Shown one piece after another: positions 1-9,058 of a DNA stretch of 64,000 nt. Under the pieces are notes generated by a model. The model was not told where the DNA came from. It saw nothing but the letters and a program-made list of their open reading frames with translations, and ran no database searches. The translations under genes and the position numbers were made by a program. Source of the DNA: Nonomuraea polychroma (GTDB taxonomy: Bacteria; Actinomycetota; Actinomycetes; Streptosporangiales; Streptosporangiaceae). The first letter of the stretch is position 1. Each line of letters opens with the position of its first letter. The stretch lies in the NCBI RefSeq assembly GCF_004011505.1, contig NZ_SAUN01000001.1:11001501-11065500 (forward strand), written 5' to 3'.

Positions 1-1
1 G

Positions 2-1063
2 ACGTGGACGGGCACCGGGACGGCCGCCCAGCCCCCTGCCCTCAACGCCGCCCGACCTTCCGACGCGCCCGCCTCCGGCGTCGGGCCTTCCGCCGGCGCA
101 GGGGCAGGCCTCGCGCAGCCGGGCCTCGCGCAGCCGGGCCTCGCGCAGCCGGGCCTCGCGCAGCCGGGAGGCGCGCCCTCGGCCGGGGCACAGCCCGGCG
201 GCGTCCCCTCCATCGGTGCGCCCTCGGTCGGCTCTCAGCTGGACCGCGCGCAGCCGGGCGGCGCGGCCTCCGCTGGTGCCCAGTCGGGCGGTCCGCAGAG
301 GGACGGCCGGCACTCCATGGCGCGGCCCGCAGAGGGCCGGGGGCGGGACTCGGCGTTGGGGGCGAGTGGGACCCGGCCGGGGCCGGCGGCGGGCGGGGTG
401 CCGACCGGTGGGCGGGGGAGGCGGCGGTGGCCGTGGGTGGCCGGTGCAGCCGTGACGGTCCTGGTCGCCGGTGCGGCACTGGTCGTGCCGGGGCTCTGGC
501 GGGACACCTGGCCGTACGAGGCGGACTTCGCCGACGCATGGGCGGTCGGCACGTCGGAGGGTGGCAGCGCGCGCCAGGCGGGCACCGGCTACGAGCTGAC
601 CGTCAACCCCGGCTGGCGCTTGTGGAAGTCGGCCCCCAGACGGGAGCCGGACAGCGGCGTGATCGTCAGCACGAAGGCCACCCTGGCGCAGGGAACCGGG
701 GAGTACGGCGTGTGGTGCCACGGGTCGGCCGGCTCGGGAGACCGCTATGAGTTCACGGTGACCGGCTCGGGAAAGGTCACGATCGTCAAGCGCCGCACGG
801 GCACGCGCGGGACGACCCTGTACGGCCCGGCGGACGCGCCCGTCACGGACGTCAACCGCATCGTGGCCGAGTGCACCAGCAGCGGGAACAGCGGGGACCA
901 GGTGACGTTGCGCATGTGGCTGAACGAGCGCCTGGTAGCCGAGGCGTCCGACGCCGACGCCCCGTACGGCCCGGACGAGGCAGGCGTGCACGCGGCCTCC
1001 GGCGCCACGGCGACCGCACGCGTCCGCTTCGACTCGTTCACCCTCAGGGCGGCGGCCCGGTGA
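2..1063 (+). CDS. Membrane-anchored protein, C-terminal part (5' end outside window)
   Basis: The frame is open from the first bases of the window, so the gene starts upstream. An Ala/Pro/Gly-rich, low-complexity cytoplasmic-looking stretch contains four GLAQP repeats. It is followed by a basic cluster and one membrane segment (around 431-505, ending VVPGLW), then about 185 residues of extracytoplasmic domain with many Trp/Gly and beta-type sequence (ends RFDSFTLRAAAR). This layout is seen in actinobacterial membrane proteins and in the C-terminal halves of some Ser/Thr protein kinases, but no kinase motif lies inside the window, so function stays open. The stop lies 19 bp before the downstream SARP-like gene, so the two may be cotranscribed. 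Confidence 0.7.
   Translation, partial: TWTGTGTAAQPPALNAARPSDAPASGVGPSAGAGAGLAQPGLAQPGLAQPGLAQPGGAPSAGAQPGGVPSIGAPSVGSQLDRAQPGGAASAGAQSGGPQRDGRHSMARPAEGRGRDSALGASGTRPGPAAGGVPTGGRGRRRWPWVAGAAVTVLVAGAALVVPGLWRDTWPYEADFADAWAVGTSEGGSARQAGTGYELTVNPGWRLWKSAPRREPDSGVIVSTKATLAQGTGEYGVWCHGSAGSGDRYEFTVTGSGKVTIVKRRTGTRGTTLYGPADAPVTDVNRIVAECTSSGNSGDQVTLRMWLNERLVAEASDADAPYGPDEAGVHAASGATATARVRFDSFTLRAAAR
107..166 (+). repeat. Four tandem 15-bp repeats inside coding sequence
   Basis: The 15-bp unit GGCCTCGCGCAGCCG is repeated four times without a mismatch and encodes GLAQP repeats in the low-complexity linker before the membrane segment. In-frame 15-bp units suggest expansion by slippage. Confidence 0.9.
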
Positions 1064-1082
1064 CGTGCCGGTTGAGGGGTGA

Positions 1083-4067
1083 GTGAGGGTGCGATTCGGC
1101 GTGCTGGGGCCGCTGCGGGCCGACGGAGGCCGGGCGCCGGGACCGGCCAAGCACCGTACGCTGCTGGCCGCGCTCCTGCTGTCCGCTCCCGAGCAAGTGC
1201 CCGTGGAGCGGCTCATGTCCGTCGTCTGGGACGGCCGGCCGCCGGCGTCCGCCGAGTCGGTGCTCAGGGTCTACGTCAGCGCGCTGCGCAAGCAGGTCGA
1301 CGGCATCCGCACGGTTCCCGGCGGTTACCTGATCGAGGTCACGCCGGACGACGTCGACTGCCACCGGTTCGAGCGGCTCGTCGCCGCGGCGCGGCAGGCC
1401 AGGGCGGCGGGTCAGGTCGCGGAGGCGGCCGACGGGTTCCGGGCGGCTCTGGGGTTGTGGCGGGGACAGGCGCTGGCCGACATCGAGTCGTCGTCGTTGC
1501 GCCGGGCGCACGCCGTACCGCTGGAGGAGTTGCGCCTGACCGCGCTGGAGGAGCGCGTGGAGCTGGACCTGCGGCTGGGCAGGGGCGCGGAGGTGATCGG
1601 TGAGCTGCGTGCGCTGGTCGGCGCGCACCCGCTACGAGAACGGGCCTGGGTACGCCTCATCGAGGCCCTCCACCAGGCGGGACGGCGGTCGGAAGCGCTC
1701 GGCGCCTACCAGGACGCGCGCCGGACGCTGGTCGAGGAGCTGGGCCTGGAGCCCGGCGCCGAACTGACCGCCGCCCAGCAGCGGGTGTTGTCCGGCACCG
1801 GCCCGCGCCCACCGGTCGGTGACGTCCGGCGGGCCGATGCGGTGAGTGACGAGTTGCCTCCGGACGTTTCCGACTTCACCGGACGGCGGCAGGCGCTCGA
1901 CTGGATTCGCCGGACCGCGGGCGAGCAGGCGCAGGCGGCCCCCGTACACCTGGTCCTGCACGGCCCGCCCGGCTGCGGGAAGTCCGCACTGGCCGTGCAC
2001 GCCGCCACCGGGATAGACCTCCCGGACGGCCGGCTCTACGCCGCGCTCGGCGCCCGGCCTGCCGGCGCCGTGCTGGAGGATCTGCTGCGCTCGCTCGGCT
2101 GCCCGGACGGCGCGGTGCCGCCGGCGCTGGACGACCGCGTACGGCTCTACCGCACCATGACGGCCCGCAGACGGCTCCTGGTGGTGCTGGACGACGCCGC
2201 CGACGAGGCCCAGGTACGTCCGCTGCTGCCGACCGGGCCGGGCAGCCTCACCCTGGTGACCAGCCGGTCGTCGTTGCCGGGGCTGGAGGCGGCGCGGACG
2301 TACGAGCTGGGTGTGCTCGACGAGGACGAGGCCGTGGCCATGCTCGCCGGCGTGGCCGGGCACGAGCGGGTCCGCGCCGAGCCCGAGGCCGCCCGGCGCA
2401 TCGTCCGCCTCTGCGATCACCTGCCGCTGGCGCTGCGCATCGCAGGATCCCGGCTGGTCAGGAAGCCGGGCTGGACGCTCGACCACCTGGCGGGCCGCCT
2501 CGGGGACGAGCGGCGCAGGCTCGACGAGCTGAGCGCGGGCGACCTCGCCGTACGCGGCAGCCTGGCACTCGGCTACCGCGGCCTGCCGGACCCGGAACGC
2601 CGGCTGCTGCGCGAGCTCGGCGCGTGGTCCGCTCCTGACTTCGCCTCCTGGGTGCTGGGGCGGGATCTGGAGCCGCTGGCGGAGGCCGGGCTGCTGCAGT
2701 CGCGCGGGCTCGACGAGGCAGGCCAGGAACGGTACGGCTGGCACGACCTGACCAGGATCTACGCCGCCGAGCGGCTGTCGGAGGAGGACGGTGGCCCTGG
2801 CGGCGTGCTGGCGGTCAGGGCGGAGGCGATCCTGGAGCGTACCCGGCAGGCCAGGGCGGCCCTGCTGCCCGCCGAGCCCGGCACCGGCCGCACCGAGGTC
2901 CACCGGCCAGAGCACGACGCGCCGGCGGGTGGGCCGCCGGGGGAGCCGGCCCTCGAATCCGGATCGGCGGGTGGGCCGCCGGGGGAGCCGGCCCCCGAAT
3001 CCGGATCGGCGGGTGGGCCGCCCTGGGATCCGGCCCTGGAAACCGGATCGGCCGGGGACCCCGCCCTGGAAACCGGGTGGTTGCGGCAGGAGGCCCGGTG
3101 GCTGAGCGCCGAACGGCGCTTCCTCGTCGCGACCGTCGACGATTTCCACCGGGCCGGCCTGTACGAGGCCGCCTGGCGGCTGGCGTTCTACCTGACGCCG
3201 CTGTTCGAGCTGGGCGCGCACCACGACGACTGGCACGCGACCACGGCGATCGGCTTGGACGCTGCCAGGGCGGCGGGTCACCGGCGGGGAGAGGCGCTCC
3301 TGCTCCGGGGCCTGGCCGACCTGCACAGGGCCGAGGGGCGCACGGAGGCGGCCGCGGCGGCCCTGCGAGCGGCTCAGCCGCTGGCCGAAGGGCTTGAACT
3401 GGCCAGGATCACGTTGCGGCTCGGCCTCGTCCAAGCACTCCAGGCCCGGCCCCGCCCCGGCGCCACTCAGCCGTCGCCGCAGGCGGCGCAGGCCGAGCAG
3501 GCCTTCGTACGGGCACTGCGGGCGTTCGAGGAGGCCGGCGACCGGCGCGGCCGGGCGGATGCGCTGCGGGCGCTCGGGGCCCTGCGTCAGGACGACGAGC
3601 TGCTGCGGGAGAGCCTGGCCGCGTACCAGGAGCTCGGAGATCCGCGCGGCGAGGCGGAGGCGCTGCTGGACCTGGCCAGAATGCATCTCGCCGCCTGCCG
3701 TCTTTCCCAGGCCCGCGACTGCGTGGAACGCCGGCTGGGACTCAACCGCCGCCTCGGCGACCGCCTGCCCGAGGCCGTGGCACTGCTCGTCCTGGCCGAG
3801 GTGGCGCGGGCGGAGGGAGCCCTCGGTGCCGCGGTGAGCGCCGCCGGGGAAGCGCTGGAGACGTTCACCCGGTACGGAGACCGCAGGAACGCCGCCCAGG
3901 CCCTCCAACTGGTACGCGCCGCTTTGGAGTGTGACGATGCTGATGGTGCTGTTGATGCGCTTGTGAGCGCTATGGGAGAGTTTGACGGTCTCGGTGGTCA
4001 GGAAGGCAAGGCCGAGGTCGTACGGCTCGTACAGGAGGCTCGCAGGCGACGTGGTCAGCGCATATAG
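1083..4067 (+). CDS. AfsR/SARP-family regulator with NB-ARC and TPR domains
   Basis: A 994-residue transcriptional regulator. Residues 1-95 form the winged-helix DNA-binding domain of the OmpR/SARP type (begins VRFGVLGPLRAD). Residues about 98-245 are the bacterial transcriptional activator domain (ends near LVEELGLEPG). A STAND/NB-ARC ATPase follows with Walker A GPPGCGKSA near residue 300 and a VVLDDA Walker B. The C-terminal 350 residues are TPR-like. Family members usually switch on secondary metabolism or development after nucleotide-driven oligomerisation. A Gly/Pro-rich linker with 42-bp DNA repeats lies between the ATPase and the TPRs. GTG 1083 is chosen because GAGGGGTGAG precedes it; GTG 1089 is an alternative. 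No target cluster is evident next to it. Confidence 0.9.
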   Translation: MRVRFGVLGPLRADGGRAPGPAKHRTLLAALLLSAPEQVPVERLMSVVWDGRPPASAESVLRVYVSALRKQVDGIRTVPGGYLIEVTPDDVDCHRFERLVAAARQARAAGQVAEAADGFRAALGLWRGQALADIESSSLRRAHAVPLEELRLTALEERVELDLRLGRGAEVIGELRALVGAHPLRERAWVRLIEALHQAGRRSEALGAYQDARRTLVEELGLEPGAELTAAQQRVLSGTGPRPPVGDVRRADAVSDELPPDVSDFTGRRQALDWIRRTAGEQAQAAPVHLVLHGPPGCGKSALAVHAATGIDLPDGRLYAALGARPAGAVLEDLLRSLGCPDGAVPPALDDRVRLYRTMTARRRLLVVLDDAADEAQVRPLLPTGPGSLTLVTSRSSLPGLEAARTYELGVLDEDEAVAMLAGVAGHERVRAEPEAARRIVRLCDHLPLALRIAGSRLVRKPGWTLDHLAGRLGDERRRLDELSAGDLAVRGSLALGYRGLPDPERRLLRELGAWSAPDFASWVLGRDLEPLAEAGLLQSRGLDEAGQERYGWHDLTRIYAAERLSEEDGGPGGVLAVRAEAILERTRQARAALLPAEPGTGRTEVHRPEHDAPAGGPPGEPALESGSAGGPPGEPAPESGSAGGPPWDPALETGSAGDPALETGWLRQEARWLSAERRFLVATVDDFHRAGLYEAAWRLAFYLTPLFELGAHHDDWHATTAIGLDAARAAGHRRGEALLLRGLADLHRAEGRTEAAAAALRAAQPLAEGLELARITLRLGLVQALQARPRPGATQPSPQAAQAEQAFVRALRAFEEAGDRRGRADALRALGALRQDDELLRESLAAYQELGDPRGEAEALLDLARMHLAACRLSQARDCVERRLGLNRRLGDRLPEAVALLVLAEVARAEGALGAAVSAAGEALETFTRYGDRRNAAQALQLVRAALECDDADGAVDALVSAMGEFDGLGGQEGKAEVVRLVQEARRRRGQRI
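2924..3049 (+). repeat. Three tandem 42-bp repeats in the SARP linker
   Basis: Three nearly identical 42-bp units encode copies of a 14-residue Gly/Pro/Glu-rich unit (GGPPGEPALESGSA-like), with a degenerate fourth unit after them. They sit in the linker between the ATPase and TPR domains, so copy-number change would alter linker length without a frameshift. Confidence 0.9.
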
Positions 4068-4141
4068 CGGACTATGCGAATCCTGAAGGTCGCCTCCCTA
4101 GGGTGAGGGCCACATTCCCGAACGACGAAGGTGATCAGATC

Positions 4142-4738
4142 ATGCGAAGGACGATCGCGCTGGCCGTCTCGGCCGCGAGCTCCATCGCGCTGGCGGGCTG
4201 CGGCATGCTCCCGGGCCAGCAGGGCGGCGGTGGCGAGGAGAGGCAGTCGCAGGCCGTCTCGGACAAGCAGGCGACACCCGCTCCCAAGGAGGCCCAGGAG
4301 CAGCAGACCGCGCCCGCGCAACAAGACCAGGTGATCGCCGGCCGAGAGACCAAGGTGGGGGCCGGGGGCACGTTCGGCAAGGCCCGCGTCGAGATCACCG
4401 CACTCAAGCGCCAGGGCAGGACCGTCAGCCTCAACTGGACGGTCACCGCGACCGACGGCAAGGTCAACGTGCACAACGGCCTGGGCACCGCCGCGCTGGA
4501 CTTCACGGTCTCCGGCGTCTCCCTGATCGACCCCGTCAACGCCAAGCGCTACCGGGTCGCCCGCAACGGCACCGGAGAGGACGCCGAGTGCGTGTGCTCC
4601 GGCACCCAGGGCCAGTTCCTGGAGGAGGGCCAGGCGTCCACGCTCTACGCGGTCTTCGCCGCGCCGCCCCCGGACGTCACCAAGGTCAACGTTGAGATGC
4701 CCATGTTCGGCGTGTTCACCGATGTTCCGATCTCTTAG
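4142..4738 (+). CDS. Secreted lipoprotein of unknown function
   Basis: The 198-residue product begins MRRTIALAVSAAS and has a lipobox LAGC at residues 17-20, so it should be a membrane-anchored lipoprotein. A Gln/Glu/Pro-rich linker precedes an approximately 130-residue beta-type domain (begins GAGGTFGKARVEITALKRQG). ATG 4142 is chosen because it places the signal peptide at the N-terminus; the frame can extend upstream to 4103. Its 3' end overlaps the OmpA-like gene by 17 bp, so the pair is probably translationally coupled and the proteins may act together in the cell envelope. No specific function is recognised. Confidence 0.85.
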   Translation: MRRTIALAVSAASSIALAGCGMLPGQQGGGGEERQSQAVSDKQATPAPKEAQEQQTAPAQQDQVIAGRETKVGAGGTFGKARVEITALKRQGRTVSLNWTVTATDGKVNVHNGLGTAALDFTVSGVSLIDPVNAKRYRVARNGTGEDAECVCSGTQGQFLEEGQASTLYAVFAAPPPDVTKVNVEMPMFGVFTDVPIS

Positions 4739-5273
4739 CGTCGCCGTCGCCCTCGTCCTGTCCCCGACCCCGGCCCCCAGCGTGCCGGAGCTCGCGCCCG
4801 ACGCCACGGGTCCCGTCGAGAACCTGGTCCTGCCGGTCGAGGACATCATCGGCGAGGTCGAGTCGATGGACGGCACCGAGAGCGAGACCAAGCAAGGCCG
4901 CCAGGTGACGGTCGCGCTGACCAGCGACGTGTTGTTCCCGCTGAACAAGTGGCAGCTGACCGCCAAGGCCCGGCAGCGGCTGCGGCAGGTGGCGGAGAAG
5001 GTCAACGCCGAAGGCGCGGGCGGCGTGGTGAAGATCGAAGGGCACACCGACGATCAGGGGACGGACGCCTACAACGTCGCGTTGTCGCGGCGCCGGGCGC
5101 AGGCCGTCCTGCAGGCCATGCGCGGGTTGCTGACCGGTCCGGGCATGACGCTGCAGGCCGGCGGGTACGGCGAGAGCCGCCCCAAGCTGCCCAACATCGT
5201 GCAGGGCAAGCCGGTGGAGAAGAACCGCGCCAAGAACCGCCGCGTGGAGATCGTCTTCACCGCCAAGCAGTGA
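4722..5273 (+). CDS. OmpA/MotB-family peptidoglycan-associating protein
   Basis: A 183-residue protein with an N-terminal signal-like segment (MFRSLSVAVALVLS) and a C-terminal OmpA domain. The domain shows TSDVLFPLNKWQL, the family HTDDQG motif, and LSRRRAQAV, the helix that normally contacts peptidoglycan. The domain binds diaminopimelate-containing peptidoglycan non-covalently. ATG 4722 lies within the end of the preceding lipoprotein gene, giving a coupled pair. The gene ends 12 bp before the convergent HtrA-like gene. Confidence 0.88.
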   Translation: MFRSLSVAVALVLSPTPAPSVPELAPDATGPVENLVLPVEDIIGEVESMDGTESETKQGRQVTVALTSDVLFPLNKWQLTAKARQRLRQVAEKVNAEGAGGVVKIEGHTDDQGTDAYNVALSRRRAQAVLQAMRGLLTGPGMTLQAGGYGESRPKLPNIVQGKPVEKNRAKNRRVEIVFTAKQ

Positions 5274-5285
5274 ACCGGCGGGCCG

Positions 5286-6359
5286 TCACTCGCCCGGCAG
5301 TTGGCCCAGCGTCACGTTGATCGTTTGCTTGGAGCCGTCGGCGCGGATCACGCCCACCTTCACCTGGGCGCCCGGTTGGAGGGTGGTCAGGATCTCGGCC
5401 AGTGTAGCCATGGTGGGCGTCTCCTTGCCGTTGATCGAGACGATCATGTCCCCGGCCCGGATGCCCGCCTTCTCCGCACCCCCGCCCTGCTCCACGTCGG
5501 CCACGCCACAACCTCGGGGCTCGCCGTCGGCGCCGACGACCGTCCTGCCCCTGATGCCGAGCGCGGCCCGGTGGGTGTTGGTGACCTTGCCGTCCCTGAC
5601 GATCTGGCCGGCGATGTCGGTGGCGGTGTTGCTCGGGATCGCGAAGCCGATGCCGGGCGCGGTGCCGCCGCCCAGGTCCGGGTCCAATGCGGCGAGCGTC
5701 GGGATGCCGATCACCTGGCCGGACAGGTCAACGAGCGCGCCGCCGCTGTTGCCCGGGTTGATCGCGGCCGAGGTCTGGATGGCGCCCGCGATCGTGGCAC
5801 CGGGCGAGCCGGGGTTCTGCGGCTCGGTGACCGTACGGCCGACCGCCGAGACGATGCCGTTCGTCACGCTGCCCGACAGGCCCAGCGGGTTGCCCATCGC
5901 GAGCACGATCTGCCCGACCCGCAGCTTGGAGGAGTCCCCGAACTTGGCCGGCCGCAGCCCGTCGGGCTTGTCGACCTTGATCACCGCCAGGTCGCCGGCG
6001 GCGAAGGACCGCACCAGGCGGGCGGAGCGGGGCGGACCGCCGGTGGCGATCGTGACGTTCATCTCCTTGGCCTGCCCGACCACGTGGGCGTTGGTGACGA
6101 TGTGCCCCTGAGAGTCGAAGACGATGCCCGAGCCGAGCCCGACCTTGGTGTTGATCTGCACGATGGAGGGCAGGACGTCCGTGATCACCTTCTCGTACGC
6201 GGCCTCGAGCGACTGCGCCGGAGCGGCGGCGGACGCCGTCGGCGACGGTGACGGAGACGTGGCCGTGGGTGAGGCGCCGGTCGTGGCGATCGGGCCGCAG
6301 CCGGTGAGCAGCACGGCGACGGCCAGCCCCGCGACGATCTCCTTGATGGGCTCCCTCAT
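5286..6359 (-). CDS. HtrA/DegP-like serine protease lipoprotein with PDZ domain
   Basis: A 357-residue envelope protease. The N-terminus has a lipobox LTGC (Cys21), then a Ser/Thr/Pro-rich spacer. The trypsin-like fold carries His92 (VTNAHVV), Asp123 (AGDLAVIKV) and Ser205 in GNSGGALV, so the full catalytic triad is present. A PDZ domain covers about residues 265-350 (GIRAGDMIVSINGKE). HtrA proteins degrade or refold damaged exported proteins. The gene lies 18 bp downstream of an acyl-CoA synthetase gene on the same strand, so cotranscription is possible although functionally unrelated. Confidence 0.93.
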   Translation of the reverse strand: MREPIKEIVAGLAVAVLLTGCGPIATTGASPTATSPSPSPTASAAAPAQSLEAAYEKVITDVLPSIVQINTKVGLGSGIVFDSQGHIVTNAHVVGQAKEMNVTIATGGPPRSARLVRSFAAGDLAVIKVDKPDGLRPAKFGDSSKLRVGQIVLAMGNPLGLSGSVTNGIVSAVGRTVTEPQNPGSPGATIAGAIQTSAAINPGNSGGALVDLSGQVIGIPTLAALDPDLGGGTAPGIGFAIPSNTATDIAGQIVRDGKVTNTHRAALGIRGRTVVGADGEPRGCGVADVEQGGGAEKAGIRAGDMIVSINGKETPTMATLAEILTTLQPGAQVKVGVIRADGSKQTINVTLGQLPGE

Positions 6360-6377
6360 GGGAGGTCCCTGCCCAGC

Positions 6378-7808
6378 TCAGCGGGAAAGATACGCTTCCC
6401 TGACGTTGCGCCGGCTCAGCTTTCCGGTAGGCGTGCGCGGCAGCGCCTCGCGGTATTCGATCGTCCGCGGGTGCTTCAGCTTGGCCAGCCGGGGACCGCA
6501 GTGCCGCAGCAGCTCCGCGGTCAGCTCCGTCCCGCCCGTCACCCCGGCCGCCGGCTCGACGAGCGCCACGACCCTGTGACCCCACTCGGTGTCCGGCACG
6601 CCGATCACCGCCACGTCCGCGACCGACGGGTGTTCGAGCAGCACCGCCTCCACCTCGGCGGGATAGATGTTCACCCCGCCCGAGATGATCAGGTCGGTCC
6701 GGCGGTCCAGCAGGAAGAGGTAGCCGTCCTTGTCGACATACCCGATGTCGCCCGGCGTGTAGTCCCGCCCGCGCATGGCCGCCGCCGTCTTCTCCGGGTC
6801 CCCGTGGTATTCGAACCGGTTGATCCCGCCGATGTAGACCAGCCCGGGCTCCCCTGGGGGCACTTCCCGGCCGTCCTCCCCGACGATGGTGAACGCCATG
6901 CCGTCCAGCGCCCGGCCGACCGTGCCCGGCCTGGCCAGCCACTCCTGCGAGGACACCATGGTGGCCACGGCCGCCTCAGTGGAGCCGTAGTACTCCCACA
7001 ACACGGGCCCCAGCCAGTCGATCACCGCCTGCTTGGTGGCCGGCGGGCACGGGGCGGCACCGTGGTAGAGGTGGGTGAGGGACGACAGATCGTACGACTC
7101 CCGCTCCGGCACCGCGAGCAGGCGGTGAAACATCGTGGGCACCATGAACGCGTTCGTCACCCGATGCCGCTCGATGAGCCGCAGCGTCCCGGCCGCGTCG
7201 AACCGTTCGGGCGCCACGATCGAGTGCCCGAGCTGCAGCGCCATCATGACCTGCCCGTACGGCGCCGAGTGGTAGAGCTGCGAGCACACCAGGTGCACCC
7301 CGCCGTGCGGCAGCCCGAAGTGCCGCCAGCTCTTCCGCATCAGGATCGGGTACATCTCCTCGGGCGTCAGGTCGAGCAGCCGCCGCCGCACGCCCTTCGG
7401 CCGCCCGGTGGTCCCGGACGTGTAGAGCATCATCGACCCGGCCCGCCGGTGCGCGGGCGGTCCGGCGGGCTGCCCGGCCACGAGCTCGGCGACCGCGAGG
7501 GCCTCGGGGGAGACCACGATCCCGGCGCCGCAGTCCGCCACGATGTAGTCGATCTCCTCGGTTGTGAAGTGCCAGTTGACCGGGACCAGATACGTGCCGA
7601 TCTGGTAAGTCGCCAGCATCATGGTGAGCGCGTCGAGCCCGTTCTTCAGCACGGTCACCACGCAGTCGCCTGGACGTACTCCGCGCGAGGTCAGGCCGTT
7701 GGAGGCCTGGTTGACGCGGGCCAGCAGCTCTCCGTAGGTCGTGCCTTCCTCGCCGAGGAGGGCGGGGCGTTCAGGGTCTTCGGCCGCGATCTCGTAGAAA
7801 CCCCTCAT
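6378..7808 (-). CDS. Fatty acyl-CoA synthetase (ANL superfamily, FadD-like)
   Basis: A 476-residue AMP-forming ligase. The P-loop-like motif YTSGTTGRPKGVRR, the YGSTEAAV motif and the hinge GDIGYVDKDGYLFLLDRRTD are present, and the C-terminal PTGKLSRR carries the catalytic Lys. It should activate a carboxylic acid to its CoA thioester via an acyl-adenylate. Substrate is not predictable; the sequence is of the FadD4-like type also seen at 39179. A 15-bp inverted repeat lies just upstream of its start, suggesting local repression. The HtrA-like gene follows. Confidence 0.9.
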   Translation of the reverse strand: MRGFYEIAAEDPERPALLGEEGTTYGELLARVNQASNGLTSRGVRPGDCVVTVLKNGLDALTMMLATYQIGTYLVPVNWHFTTEEIDYIVADCGAGIVVSPEALAVAELVAGQPAGPPAHRRAGSMMLYTSGTTGRPKGVRRRLLDLTPEEMYPILMRKSWRHFGLPHGGVHLVCSQLYHSAPYGQVMMALQLGHSIVAPERFDAAGTLRLIERHRVTNAFMVPTMFHRLLAVPERESYDLSSLTHLYHGAAPCPPATKQAVIDWLGPVLWEYYGSTEAAVATMVSSQEWLARPGTVGRALDGMAFTIVGEDGREVPPGEPGLVYIGGINRFEYHGDPEKTAAAMRGRDYTPGDIGYVDKDGYLFLLDRRTDLIISGGVNIYPAEVEAVLLEHPSVADVAVIGVPDTEWGHRVVALVEPAAGVTGGTELTAELLRHCGPRLAKLKHPRTIEYREALPRTPTGKLSRRNVREAYLSR

Positions 7809-7822
7809 GTCCGCTGACCTTA

Positions 7823-7837
7823 CAGAATTAGATTCTG
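7823..7837. promoter_or_regulatory. Inverted repeat CAGAAT-TAG-ATTCTG, candidate operator
   Basis: Perfect 6-bp arms separated by 3 bp lie 14 bp upstream of the acyl-CoA synthetase start, where a bound repressor would block transcription. The layout is typical of TetR-family operators in lipid catabolism. The regulator is unknown. Confidence 0.5.
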
Positions 7838-7888
7838 CAAGGGGAGTGGGGGAATTATCCCTCTCTGTAGTGACGTAATCTCAAGGCC

Positions 7889-9037
7889 ATGGCGGACGTC
7901 GGCGACCAGAAACCCTCCCTCGATTCACCCACCACCCCGTTCCCCAAGGTCGTCCCTCCTGCGGAGGAGACGGTCAGGATCCCTCGCCCTCCGGCGCCAG
8001 GCCCATCCATGCCGATTCAGCGTCCAGCGCAGCCCTCCAAAGCGCAGCCCGCGAAGGCACAGCCCGCGAAGGCGCAGCCCGCGAAGGCGCAGCCCGCGAA
8101 GCAGTCTCCGGTCCAGGCTCCCGGGCAGGCTGCGAATCAGCCTCCGGTCCCGCCCCACGCGCAGGCTACGAAGCAGTCTCCGGTCCCGCCGCCCGTGCAG
8201 GCTTCGATGCCGCCTCCGGTGCGGCAGCCTCCCATGCCGTCCTTGCCCCCCATGCCTCCGCCGCTGCCGCCGAAGCCTCCGAGCCGCGGCATCGGGGACA
8301 TTCCGATCAAGGTGGTCTACCTGCTCGGCGCCGTCCTCGCCACCGTCCTGGCGGTCGTGCTGGTCTTCGTGGTCTTCTCCGGCGACGTGCCGGACAACAA
8401 CCAGCCGACCGAGCAGGTCGTCCGCGTCGCGCCCTTACCGACGTCGGCCACGCCCACGGTGGCGCCCAGCCCGACCGCCACCGAGAGCCCGATCGTGTTG
8501 CCGCCGGTGCCGGAGAGCAAGGCGTACAAGAACCTGTCGGGCACGGCGTCCGCGGTCACCAGCACCATCAGGGACAACAAGGTCGGCATCAGCTATCCGC
8601 GGCTGGGCTCGCCGTGGAAGGCCAGGTCGTACCCGCCGTACTCGGTCGCGCAGCGGATCGGCAAGGTCGAGATGCCGTTCACGCTGATCGCCTCGGCCAT
8701 GTACCCCGGTGAGTCACCTGAGAAGAAGCCCGACTCGGACGCCGACTACCGCGAGATCGCCACCCAGGCCGTGCGCTGGAGCATCCGCACGCAGTACCCC
8801 AAGGGCGCCACGGTCGAGTGGACGGCCTCCAGGAAGGTCCCGCTCGGCAAGGGCTGGACGCTCGGATACAAGGTGACGTACACCAACGGCGGCAAGCAGG
8901 AGGTCGCCCAGGCCCTGATGAGCATCATCGAGGTGGGCAAGACCAAGCCGGCGATGCTCATGGCCTCGATCCCCGAGCCGAACAAGGAACGCTGGCGTGA
9001 CCTGAACACCCTCGCCCAGCGAGTTCGCCCGCTCTAG
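7889..9037 (+). CDS. Proline-rich single-pass membrane protein, function unknown
   Basis: A 382-residue protein. Residues 1-135 are Pro/Ala/Gln-rich and include AKAQP repeats. One membrane segment (VVYLLGAVLATVLAVVLVFV) lies around 147-166, followed by a Thr/Pro linker and an approximately 170-residue extracytoplasmic domain (begins YKNLSGTASAVTSTIRDNK). Such proteins are common in actinobacteria, often annotated only as hypothetical membrane proteins. It is transcribed divergently from the acyl-CoA synthetase across 80 bp. No catalytic motif is visible. Confidence 0.82.
   Translation: MADVGDQKPSLDSPTTPFPKVVPPAEETVRIPRPPAPGPSMPIQRPAQPSKAQPAKAQPAKAQPAKAQPAKQSPVQAPGQAANQPPVPPHAQATKQSPVPPPVQASMPPPVRQPPMPSLPPMPPPLPPKPPSRGIGDIPIKVVYLLGAVLATVLAVVLVFVVFSGDVPDNNQPTEQVVRVAPLPTSATPTVAPSPTATESPIVLPPVPESKAYKNLSGTASAVTSTIRDNKVGISYPRLGSPWKARSYPPYSVAQRIGKVEMPFTLIASAMYPGESPEKKPDSDADYREIATQAVRWSIRTQYPKGATVEWTASRKVPLGKGWTLGYKVTYTNGGKQEVAQALMSIIEVGKTKPAMLMASIPEPNKERWRDLNTLAQRVRPL
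8042..8101 (+). repeat. Four tandem 15-bp repeats encoding AQPAK
   Basis: The unit GCGCAGCCCGCGAAG occurs four times (one with a single mismatch) and a diverged copy precedes it. It encodes the AKAQP run in the cytoplasmic tail of the membrane protein. Confidence 0.88.
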
Positions 9038-9058
9038 CCAGGAAGTCAGAAGCATCCT

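Noticed and set aside
107..166. Possible CRISPR array in the 15-bp repeats
   Set aside because: Units are contiguous without spacers and lie in frame inside coding sequence; they are tandem protein-coding repeats.
1632..3908. 758-residue open frame on the minus strand
   Set aside because: It is antisense to the SARP-like gene, rich in Arg/Pro/Gly/Leu with no recognisable domain, as expected for reverse-strand reading of high-GC coding DNA.
4068..4141. Short frame extension upstream of the lipoprotein (GTG 4103)
   Set aside because: It would put 13 residues before the signal peptide, which is implausible for a lipoprotein.
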